Origin: Zygnema cylindricum
Taxonomy: Eukaryota; Streptophyta; Zygnematophyceae; Zygnematales; Zygnemataceae
DNA: 10,765 nucleotides
Assembly (NCBI GenBank): GCA_037447655.1
Contig: JBBHKE010000332.1
Coordinates: 1 to 10,765, forward strand
Direction: 5' to 3'
Each line of letters opens with the position of its first letter. Position 1 is the stretch's first letter. A program made the translations under genes and the position numbers. The notes beneath the pieces are model-generated. The model was not told where the DNA came from. It saw only the letters and a list, made by a program, of their open reading frames with translations, and searched no databases. Below, piece after piece: positions 1 to 8,640 of the stretch.

Positions 1-1500
1 TGTAAAACTAAATTCGCACTTTACAAAATCATATTGTTTATTAAAATAAAAAAAGTAAACTAAATGATAACTTGGAGTGTATAATTTCATCATAAAACAA
101 CATTGTCATATTATAAATATATAACCTACGATATAAACTTACACAATTTCTGGTTTTTATAGAATAATCACAAACTCTATGGAATTTATTTAACTCGTAA
201 TGATATCGAGTTTAACCCTAATCGCAAACAAATGTTAAAATCATTTTTTTTTAAATATATGATATTAAACGTTATGATGTTTTGAATTTATGATTTATTT
301 GGATGTAAGATTATTTAAAGCCAGGTAAAACATTAATATTTTAACATGTGAATTTTTATTATTGTTAAATCCACAAAGTTAGCCACAAAAAGTGTGAGCA
401 TACAATAAATATTTAGAAAACATGTTAGAAAGAGTGGAATGGGGAGGAAACATCAAAGGGAATTGGCCGATTTCTTGTATTTTGAGTTTAAAAATCAACA
501 TACGTAAGTTTATTTGTTTCATAGAGTTATAAATGTGTCTACACCTAAGCAATGTTTTGACGTTTCCCATATTAAAGTTAATAATCGGGACAAAAATTGA
601 TAAGTTACATTATATCGATGCTAACGATGCTGATATTGACAACTCATTTATGAAATTATAAAACACCACGCCGTCAAATTGCATCTATTATCGATTGATG
701 CATACTTGTTCGTCACTTGTTCGTCAGGTAATGATGCGTTACGACACACATGCTTTGTTGACGCACACGTTAGACACATCGTAAATGGTAACTGAATTGT
801 TTCCACAAATACACATTTTGTAATACATTATAGAACGTATTATGCACATTATTACGATTTTTGAAATTCGTTATCAATACCTTATAAGAGTTAGTGTTAA
901 CGTTAGAGCGACGTTTTCCAGAAAATATATGCAAGAAAAATCTTAACAAAATATACATAATGAATATTTTATATAGTTATAAAACATGTCATATATTACA
1001 CTACGTCAAAATGCAATTTTTTCGAGACTAATAAAATTTGGGTGTAGTAGGTAAAATAATAAACAAACATAGATGTTCATGTCAAATTTATGTTTTAAGT
1101 GTCAAAATTTGTATTTACAATATTTACATTTAATTGAGTAATTTGACTTTAAGAACACAAGCTTTTTCTATTGTTGAACTAGTGCTATTGATCTTTTGTC
1201 AAAAACTAATCTATTTAATGGCTCTCAATCCCATCTGTCTATTTCTCATAAGTGAATGTTTATGATCGACCTTTATTATTACCCCCTCTTTTACCTGAAA
1301 ATGTTTAAAATAAAACATTAAACATCTGCCTCATGATTGGATTTTCAATTTCGATTTTCCTGATTTTATTTTTGACCAGTATTTTATAGGGTTAGAATAC
1401 GAATTTAACATAATTTACTAATGTTGTAATTTATGTTATTTTCGAAAATGAATAATGTACTACAAAAATTTCTGTATTTTTGGCATGACAAGTCACAATA
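1..1500. other. AT-rich intergenic spacer, no gene seen
   Basis: This stretch is strongly AT-rich, with many poly-A/T runs and stop codons in all frames. The longest open frames are about 60 codons, low in complexity, and show no recognisable domain. I see no splice-linked exons, tRNA-like cloverleaf or transposase motif. The only local structure noted is a short tandem duplication at 704-725. Confidence 0.7.
704..725. repeat. 11-bp tandem duplication (2 copies)
   Basis: The unit ACTTGTTCGTC occurs twice head to tail without mismatch (704-714 and 715-725). It is probably a replication-slippage product. No function is implied. Confidence 0.8.
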
Positions 1501-1841
1501 TGGAGACGTGGATATCCTCCGCGGGCGGCTTTACCCCGGCCGCATGTTCACAATCCCCTACCAAAAACGAACGTCCAGGTCAGTTTTTGTAGTCGCAGAG
1601 ATTCGGCCGTGACGATTATAACATTTCCCATCACAAAAAAGCATAAAAGTACCAACACGCGCATATGATGGCTTTTTTTTTTGTTTTTTTGCCATTTATT
1701 ATTTACTCTGCCTGAAGTTCCAGCATTGACAAGACCGAAAACGTTGATCCCAACGAATTGTACAAAGTTCGGTTGAGAGCAAAGTCCAAAAGCGGCCACA
1801 GATGTTTAATTTGTTGACAGGTCGCACGCTTTTCTAAAACA

Positions 1842-1879
1842 TACGTCAGTGGCATTTTGTTTTGTACTATGTGACGTCA
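1842..1879 (+). promoter_or_regulatory. Pair of ACGT-core (bZIP-type) sites upstream of the TATA box
   Basis: TACGTCA lies at 1842-1848 and the perfect palindrome TGACGTCA at 1872-1879, 40-77 nt upstream of the TATA box at 1919. ACGT-core elements are classical bZIP binding sites (TGA, CREB/ATF and unfolded-protein-response bZIP classes). A TTGAC W-box core lies a little further up, at 1814-1818. The spacing suits a proximal promoter for the GLG1-like gene. Which factor binds is not knowable from sequence, so a link to secretory-pathway stress is only a suggestion. Confidence 0.5.
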
Positions 1880-1918
1880 TTTTATATTTTGTATCTGCCC
1901 GAGCCAGTCATATGCCTC

Positions 1919-1926
1919 TATAAATA
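1919..1926 (+). promoter_or_regulatory. TATA box of the GLG1-like gene
   Basis: TATAAATA matches the plant and animal TATA consensus and sits in a CCTC-TATAAATA-CTT context on the coding strand. Transcription would be expected to start about 25-35 nt downstream, near 1945-1960. That leaves a leader of roughly 320-330 nt before the ATG at 2278. This is the best TATA match between the GC-rich patch at 1500-1545 and the start codon. A second, TATA-independent start in the CT-rich stretch near 2220-2255 is possible. Confidence 0.55.
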
Positions 1927-1949
1927 CTTAATTGTTTCCTTTTCGTCTC

Positions 1950-2277
1950 TATCAATGACCACATCCTTGGGCACCACAGCACGGTATTCTCACTGCTTTA
2001 CAGACGAAACTTTTTCGCAAGTCGCTAACGGATCAAAGATTTTTTCAGAGCAAGTTCGGGCAGTCGCTTAAAAGTTTTGCGGAAAAAACAAAGAAAAAAA
2101 AAGCTCGAAAGCTCTTGACGTTCGGTTTATATTTCCTTCAGGTCCTCCCACCAGATCCATCATTGTTTTGCTACAGCAGCACTGGTCATCCTGCTGCTGT
2201 TCCTCCCCTACAATCATTAATCTTTAGTGTTCTTTCTCTCTCTTTCTCCTCTACTGTGAGCCTCTTATTGAGACATT
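1950..2277 (+). other. Probable 5' untranslated leader
   Basis: The leader is inferred to run from the TATA-predicted start to the ATG. It contains one upstream ATG (1955) that opens a short ORF, an A-rich patch around 2080-2102, and a pyrimidine-rich stretch at 2231-2254 typical of plant leaders. No ATG occurs between the end of the upstream ORF (2071) and the main ATG. The 5' end is approximate because no transcript evidence is available. Confidence 0.45.
1955..2071 (+). CDS. Upstream ORF of 38 codons in the leader (translation uncertain)
   Basis: An ATG about 29 nt after the TATA box opens a frame of 38 residues, beginning MTTSLGTTARY and ending in EQVRAVA, with its stop at 2069-2071. It ends about 206 nt before the main ATG and does not overlap it. 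If transcription starts at or before about 1950, ribosomes would meet this ATG first, and the ORF could reduce translation of the main frame. If the start site is a few nucleotides further down, the ORF is not in the mRNA at all. The peptide has no recognisable motif, so a cis-regulatory role is the only reasonable suggestion. Confidence 0.25.
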   Translation: MTTSLGTTARYSHCFTDETFSQVANGSKIFSEQVRAVA

Positions 2278-5200
2278 ATGGTAAGTAAAAGAAACTGTCT
2301 AGCTGTTCCTTTTGGTAGTCGATTCATTGTTAGAAGGCTCATTACTGTTTTTTCTTGCATTTTCCGTGTTGTAGTGATGTTGAATCATTCTTATTTTCAC
2401 TGATGTGTACACTATTGTCTATTATGTGCTGGAATTTCGCAGGGGAGGCGGATCTCCTTTCTTTGTTTTATAGGACTCTTACTGTTCATTGGCACACTCT
2501 CCCTAGCAAGAGCTTCTCAGGAGAATGCTGATGACAGCCCGGCATCAACTGGCGGATCCATGAAGGCTGCATCTGACGATTCTGATGCTGCTTTGAGTAA
2601 CGATGACGATTTCATGGGTGATGAAGATGACGATCTGGATGATTTAGATGATGAGGAACTGGATGGAACTCCTATTCCGACTTCTCCCAAGAAGGCAGCA
2701 GCCAAGGCAATTTCAGGCGACGATCTGTCCACTTCAGGTAGTTTTGGCTATATTTTTTATTTTAAAACCTTCTTGTAGGCATGCCGATGGCTCACACTTT
2801 TTGTTTTTACTAGGATAGGGAAGTTCCCGATTTATTTTGAACGGAAGTTGGGGTTTTGTTGCAGGGAATTGTTCGAAGGAGATTCAAGAGTTTTGCAAGG
2901 ACAAGACTGCCGGACCGGCTGTCTACTTGGACTGCATTTCAGCCAGAATTAAATTTGAGAAAGCTGGCAACGATGACAAGGGTGAGAAGCTGATGATATT
3001 AGTACTTCTCGATAGCTCTTTGTGCTTTGTGCAAGTTTCTGCCTTTATCATAGCTACTGTTCCATTTTTAATCGCTGAAGCGGATTTGGCGGATCCACTT
3101 TTAATCGTCTCTGTGTTGTCTCGTTTTCAGGCATTACGGTTTCTGCTGATTGCAAATCTGAACTCCGGCTGTTCAAAGTGGAGATGTACAAAGACGTCTC
3201 CATGGACAAGAAAATGGGTGAGTTTTTTTCAATGTTCTTTTCGGAACTGCTGGATCTACAGCGTTGTAAATGCTGAACGTATTTTACATTTTTCTTTTAA
3301 AATATCTGCCAGACTTTTGAACCATCATGCTCACTGTGGAATTGTTGTCAATTCTTGTATCTCAGTCGTCTTTTTCCTTTTATTGCAGAAACTGCCTGTA
3401 AGACTGACATCACGAAGTATTGTGATGACGATTTTCTCTACCCTGAGCCAGGAAATATCCTAGCTTGTTTGAGGTGAGTCGCAGCCTGGATCCCTGATTT
3501 GTTAAAATTATTTCACTGTTGATTTGTTTTGCTGAAATTTTCTGAATTATGCGAATTGCCGTCTGTGTTGATGCAAGTCTTGGGGTTTTTTTCAGGGAGG
3601 TGAACCAGGTTGATACTGTGACGGATGCATGCAAGACTGAAATTCTTCGTGCCCAGTTGGATGCCGCAAGTGATTTCATGCTTGATCCTCAGCTGAACGA
3701 GCTCTGTTCTGGAGAAGCAGAGAGGCTCTGCAAGGGTGTTCAGCCAGGGGAAGGTCGTATTCAAGACTGCCTCGTAAGTATTTCTCACAGAGTTTCAAAT
3801 GGGAACTTTACTGGTCACCATGATTGTTTTTCAAGCCATTGAAATCCTAACCCTGATGATTTTTGTTTTGTTTTTATGTTCTTTCTCAGCGTTCAAACCG
3901 CCCCAAGCTTGCTTGGGACTGTCAGGCCGAGCTCTTTCGGCAAGAAGTTGAGAATGTCCCTGATATTCGCCTCAATGTGCGACTTTACCGGGGTCAGTGA
4001 CGTCTTTCATTCACATTGTTTTGATGCAAGCTGAATTGTTTGTGTTTATCACCAGTGAATCATCCATGTGAATTGTTTGCTAAACGGTCTTTTCCAGCAC
4101 ATGGCTAAATCTTCCCTACCGTTTTTGCAGCCTGTTTGAATGACAAGAAGAAATTCTGCCCAAATGTTGCGCCTGGTGATGCTCAAGTTAAGGACTGTCT
4201 TGAAGAGCATCGCCTAGATCCAGATTTTTCACCTGGTTGGTAAGTGGCCAGTTTGTTCTTGCATGTGTTACTTCTGACAGCTCCCTAATCAACAGTCACT
4301 ATGTACGTTAGCTGTATGCCTTGAACTGCCTGTACTCAGTGGAGGTATTTTTTTTATGGTTTTAATGTACAGCAAGACAGAATTTGACAAGATGATGGAA
4401 AGGAGAGCTACAGACTTCCGACTGGACCCAACTCTTCGAAAGTTCTGCAGGGGTGATATCTCTGATGTACGCTTTCATGACTTTTGACTCTTTGGCCTAA
4501 TTCTGCATTGTTCGTTTGTTCAATGTATGAGCACTCTGACGATGACATTAACTCTGCCACTTTCTCGATTTTTCACAGATATGCTACCCAGACGCTGAAG
4601 ACATCACAGATGTTGCAAACTGGGATGCAAAAGTTATTCAATGTCTCCAGGACTATCGAGATGAGTTGAAGGACCCTAAATGTAGACAGCAAGTGCATCA
4701 GCTCACCAAACGGGCAGCTGAAGACATTCGTTTTGACAGGCCACTTGCTGATGCTTGCTACAGTGAGTTTTTCCTAGATAAACTACGCTGACAGCCTTTC
4801 GGAGCATTTAGTTGGTGGTAGGCATGTCCTGTGGTTTGGGGTAATGTGGCTGAGATCGTGAGTTGTTGTTGTACACACATTGGGCATTTTCACAGACCTT
4901 TTTGATTTTTGCCTGCTCGTTGTAGAATCACTGTGCACTTATTCTTAATGCTGCCTTTTTTAATCTTATCTTACAGCTGATAGGACAACAATTTGTAAGG
5001 ACGTTCCAGATGGTATGGCACAAGTGTTCCGCTGCCTTCAGGATCACCGTGACACCCTTAAGGATATCTGTAGACAAGCTCTTTTTGATCAGGTGAGAAG
5101 CAGCTTAATTTGCTGGTTTTGAAATCTCATGACTTATGTCTACTGCCGAATTGCTTGTCTATGCTGTTTAACTGAACTTCCCTTTTTTGGTCTGAAATTG

Positions 5201-8200
5201 ATTCTGTGCAGGAAATGCGCATGGCTGAGGATATAGATTTCAAATTCCCAATGAGGCAGGCTTGCGGTGTTGAAAAAGAGAAGTTTTGCAAAGACGTTTC
5301 TCCAGGTCTGTGCTGTTCTGTGAGTGTAGCCTTGGTTTCAGATAGGAAAGTGTTTTCAATGATTTGTTGCCTGCTTTTTCAGTGGAAAAGAACCTAGTTT
5401 GTATCTCATTGTGTTAAGCTCTCCAGTTCAACAGAATCTTTTCTCAAATCACCTATTGAAATGCTCGCTTTATTCATGTTCTCTCTGCCTTCTCTGCAGG
5501 TCATGCGGCTGTTATTAAGTGTCTTCAGGAACACCTGAGTGACCCAGAGATGGGAGCAGAGTGTAGCAAAGAAATTCAACGAGATCAGTTGCGCTCTGCT
5601 CAAGGTAAGTTATCTGTAGTGAGTTTGTTTTTACATGGCTTTTGAATATTTTTTCCTCTTAGCAGTTTGTGCATTAGCAGATGGCCATGAGTAGTTTGTT
5701 AATTAGGAATGTATTCGACTTTAGGGAGCCCTGTGATCTGGAGCCCTTGCAGCCTGGGGTATTTTATAGAATTGAAGTAACTGGAGTCCTCGAGGTTAAA
5801 TGTCAGAAACTCCCCCCGATTTTGTTTGCTACATCGCTCCTTGCTGCATTAGTAGACCTCAACATGAGATGCTGTATAGTGTTTTCATTTTTCCTTTTCT
5901 TTACATGTTATGCGCTAGCAGTTGAGTTTATCTGATATCAGATCTGAAATCATTCCTAGTATTTCGAAGCTTATCTCTAACAGGCAGGGTATGATTTTGC
6001 TTCAAAAGCATCATTTCTTGACAATTTGCTATTTATTTTTCTTCTTTAGGAAATTTAGGCTCAATGTTTTTTGTTTTGGGGCTTACTTCAAAGAGTTTTT
6101 TTTACTTGCAGATTATCGACTGAATTACCGCTTGAACAGGGCATGCTACAATGATGTCCAAAAGATGTGCTTGAAGGTTTGTGACAAGGTGTTGGAAGTT
6201 GGATCGGATACATGCGGTGGTAGTGTTCTTAAGTGCCTATCATCAAACAAAGAAAAAATCGAGTCCAAAGCCTGCAAGCAAGAGGTTTTCTCATTTGAGA
6301 AGCAGGAGGTGACAGATATTAGGCTTGATGTACCTCTTCAGAATGCATGCAAAAATGATCTCCAGAAAGTCTGCCCTCAAGTGAGCAAAGACCATGTCCG
6401 GACTCTGGCTTGTCTGCGAAAGAACAGGGACAATTTGACAGAAGAATGTAAAGCAGAAGAACTCCGTTTCAGTATCATGGAGGTTTGTCAACATCCTGTA
6501 AACCCTGTCTGGTGGATTTGTTTTGTAAATGCTCTGCTTTGAGTGAAGGTTTTAGGATTTACTGCAACCTTGTGCATGAATGTCTTTCAACTTTTCTTTT
6601 CTTTTGCATTTTCCTCAGTCAGTTTGTCTTGCTACATTGTTGAATGGGTGCTTACTGTTTAGATGCTGATGTGCAGGTCTCTTTTCTGATAATTTTTTTG
6701 TTGAATTGGCTTCTGATTTGCAGGCATCAGACATACGCCTGACCCCAACTCTCATGAACGCTTGTGGACAAGGTTGGTGAAAATCTTAAAAATGATGTCT
6801 TGTATATCTATGGATAAACTTCCTCAATCAGTTTCGTAATTATGCTGCCTTCAACACGCTCAATGGGGTGATGTAACAAGCTTGCTACAGTGAATTTTGG
6901 GTTGCGAGACTTATTTGCAGAATATGTAATGACTATTTTTGTCGTTTCTGGGTTTTGCAGAGTTACAAGGGTTCTGTAAAGATGTTCCTCCTTCTGGAGG
7001 ACAGTCTTTCAAGTGCTTGCAGTCAAATTTGGAGGCGGTTGGCATGGGAGCTGCATGCAAGGGCGAAGTAAATTTACAGGAGGCACGGCAGGCCACCAAT
7101 TATAGACTAGATGTTCGTGTTCGCAAAGAATGTGAATCTGATGTTCAGCAAGTGTGCCCGGATGTTGACAAAGGACAGGAAGGCCATGCTCTGGTTTTGA
7201 AATGTTTTGTTGACAAGTTCAAGAAACTTAGTGCTTCATGCGCTTCCGAGGTAAGTGGTTCTCTTTCTGTCATTCTAAGTGATTATGTGCTAGGGTCTTC
7301 TGGTGTAGTCAAGCTGGAAACTCGCTTGGGCGGAAGTATTGCAGGTCATTTATGGGCAGGTGCCTTTGATTCTGATTGTTTTTTTACGCGTGTCTATTCT
7401 ATTTTTTAAGCTGCTTTCATCTATTCTCAGCAACCATTTTGCTCTCGTAGTTTGTCCCTTGACAATCCATTCTATTTTAGACTTAATTGCCTGAAATGTG
7501 GGATCAGACGAGCAACTTGCAGATTTCTGTGCTGGTTTGCAAACTGATTACCTATCATCCTCTTTTGCAGGTTTCATATGCAGTAAGAATGGCTCTTTGG
7601 CAGTATCAGAAGGGAGCCGAACTTACGAAAGCATGTGACCCAATCTTGGAAACACCAGCTGTCATTCAACAGTGTAACCTAGAGGATGCGAAGCCTATCA
7701 ATGGAGCAGTCATAGGTGTCTATGGGCAATGCCTCATTCAGCAAAAATGGTCGACATTGGCAAACAAGGACTGTAAGAGGATTGTGAAGGCTGTTGCGAA
7801 GGAGGGAGGACATGTGGGAGGCCAGATTGATGATATCAAACTTCAGGAGACGATTGAGAAATTGCAAAAGGTGAATACTTCCTTCAACCTACTAGTGAAA
7901 TTAGCTGATTTTACCTGTGCATGAAAGAAGGTCGGTTTATTGTTAATTGAATAATCTTTTGTTGGTCATCTAAGCATTTTTGTTTGTTCCTTGTCGTTTT
8001 ATGGTTCTGTTTTTACCTTCTGTTTTGATTTTACCTCATGTACAAATTGTGAAACATTGCGGCACCCTACACGTGTTTGTACTTTTAGATGCTCATACTG
8101 AGACCAACAGGATATCTGAACATCTGCAAAGGTTCGTTGCTTGTCTACATTGCTTTAAGAATTTTTAGTATGCAAAAGAATTTAATAATATGCAAAATAC

Positions 8201-8402
8201 TAATATCTCCACAACTACCTGTGTGCAGCTGCAGGCTGTGACTGGTCAAGGCTCGAACGGTTTGGTTCTCTCTGGCTGGATCGCGTTTGTTGCGATGGCC
8301 TCTCTGGTGGTAGTGATCATTGGGGCAGGCTATGCAGCCTACAAGAAATACTATGACCCCAGAAAAAACTACACTGTAGTTGTTAAAGCAGGAGATGTGT
8401 GA
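2278..8402 (+). CDS. GLG1: GLG1-like Golgi cysteine-rich membrane protein (spliced, 917 aa)
   Basis: Eighteen coding exons join in one frame to encode 917 residues. In order these give a signal peptide (about 1-25, ending ARA before SQEN), an Asp-rich linker (about 46-77), twelve tandem GLG1 cysteine-rich repeats (102 to about 860; Pfam Cys_rich_FGFR type), one transmembrane helix (about 872-898) and a 19-residue tail. This is type I topology with a lumenal ectodomain. Vertebrate GLG1 (MG-160/CFR/ESL-1) is a Golgi sialoglycoprotein of about 1,150-1,200 aa with 16 repeats that binds FGFs, E-selectin ligands and TGF-beta precursors. Those partners are animal-specific, so the role here is unknown; secretory-pathway cargo binding or trafficking is an inference. 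The start has A at -3 and G at +4 after splicing. NCS (101-103) and an NLT inside repeat 9 are possible N-glycosylation sites. The family call is firm; the symbol is by homology only. Confidence 0.93.
2443..2737 (+). other. Exon 2: signal peptide and Asp-rich linker
   Basis: After the ATG-only exon, this exon supplies GRR, a hydrophobic core of about 17 residues (ISFLCFIGLLLFIG and following) and an ARA cleavage-type site near residue 25. A linker follows with long Asp/Glu runs (residues about 46-77, including DEDDDLDDLDDEE), then a Lys/Ala patch (KKAAAKA) before the first repeat cysteine at residue 102. Vertebrate GLG1 instead has a Gln/Pro-rich stretch at the same place. The acidic segment could be flexible or Ca2+-binding in the lumen, which is an inference. 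Confidence 0.85.
2865..7870 (+). other. Ectodomain of twelve GLG1 cysteine-rich repeats (exons 3-17)
   Basis: The first cysteines of successive repeats fall at residues 102, 171, 233, 291, 351, 417, 475, 535, 603, 661, 721 and 782. Repeats 1-11 open with Cys, seven residues, then Cys; examples are CKNDLQKVC, CYTDRTTIC and CGVEKEKFC. Next comes a third Cys, usually followed by Leu (DCL, RCL, KCL, ACL), then a fourth Cys followed by Lys, Arg or another polar residue. Most then carry a D-I/F/Y-R-L-D/N linker (TDIRLD, SDIRL, EDIRF) leading into AC of the next repeat. Even Cys numbers per repeat fit intra-repeat disulphides in the secretory lumen. Repeat 8 has two extra cysteines and repeat 12 is divergent. 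Intron positions differ from repeat to repeat, so the repeats seem older than most of the introns. Confidence 0.9.
8229..8402 (+). other. Exon 18: transmembrane helix and cytosolic tail
   Basis: The last exon encodes a short Gly/Ser/Gln linker, then about 26 hydrophobic residues (about 872-898; WIAFVAMASLVVVIIGAG is the core), then KKYYDPRKNYTVVVKAGDV and the TGA. The positive KK directly after the helix fits an inside tail. The tail holds a tyrosine motif of YxxPhi form (YTVV) and ends in Val. Terminal valine acts as an ER-export signal in several type I proteins, and YxxPhi motifs bind AP adaptor complexes. Both are possible Golgi-sorting cues, unproven here. Two in-frame acceptors (after 8228 or after 8234) would differ by only Leu-Gln. 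Confidence 0.85.
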
Positions 8403-8640
8403 TGAGATTAGACCAAGCATGTTGTCGTAGGGTAGAAGCATTGGCATAGCTGGTGCGAAGGAAGACTGAGATACTGCAAATATCATGATGCCGGCGCTGT
8501 TGTCATTTTTTTTCCCACATCTGTGCTCTGGAGAGACTGGCTCTTCAGTCCTAACTCACAATTGTCCGCTGGAGGTGGAGGATGAAGATTGTCTCATAAC
8601 AGTGTATTTATGAATATATTAATGATTTAAACAATTTTTC
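8403..8640 (+). other. Probable 3' untranslated region
   Basis: After the TGA at 8400-8402 the sequence stays moderately GC-balanced for about 190 nt and then turns AT-rich. An A/T-rich element, GAATATATTAATG at 8612-8624, could serve as the near-upstream polyadenylation element, placing the cleavage site roughly at 8630-8660. No canonical AATAAA is evident close by, which is common in plant genes. The end is approximate. Confidence 0.35.

Larger units (their letters stand above)
2278..8402 (+). other. Exon-intron map of the GLG1-like gene
   Basis: Coding exons: 2278-2280, 2443-2737, 2865-2981, 3131-3217, 3389-3473, 3596-3773, 3890-3992, 4131-4239, 4373-4466, 4579-4762, 4977-5092, 5212-5305, 5500-5604, 6112-6482, 6724-6772, 6961-7250, 7571-7870 and 8229-8402. 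They sum to 2754 nt, 918 codons including TGA. All introns are GT-AG. Donors range from strong (GTAAGT, introns 1, 6, 8, 13 and 16) to weak (GTCTGT intron 12, GTTTGT intron 14, GTTGGT intron 15, GTGAAT intron 17). Each junction was chosen because phases match and the repeat spacing stays intact across it: C-x7-C, then a Cys followed by Leu, a fourth Cys, then a D-I/F/Y-R-L motif. Intron 13 (507 nt) is the longest and intron 9 (112 nt) the shortest. Confidence 0.88.

Noticed and set aside
379-570. 63-codon minus-strand frame in the left spacer
   Set aside because: The length is expected by chance, no motif is present, and I see no promoter or splice support.
1501-1545. GC-rich patch with CCGCGG and CGGCCG
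   Set aside because: It is too short to be called a CpG island, with no motif tying it to the gene over 700 nt away.
2517-2732. Minus-strand serine-rich open frame opposite exon 2
   Set aside because: It is the antisense shadow of the GAT/GAC-rich acidic coding stretch.
3410-3788. Two overlapping minus-strand frames of about 90 codons
   Set aside because: They run antisense across exons 5 and 6 and their intron, with no domain and no start context. They are shadows of the real gene.
5681-5935. 84-codon open frame inside intron 13
   Set aside because: Joining exon 13 directly to exon 14 restores the exact repeat spacing and linker (SAQ-D-YRL). The frame has no cysteine-repeat pattern and is just the long intron.
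8089-8131. Candidate extra exon in intron 17, flanked by TTTTAG and GTTCGT
   Set aside because: It is 43 nt long, so it would break the phase-0 to phase-0 join between exons 17 and 18, and it adds nothing that looks like the family.
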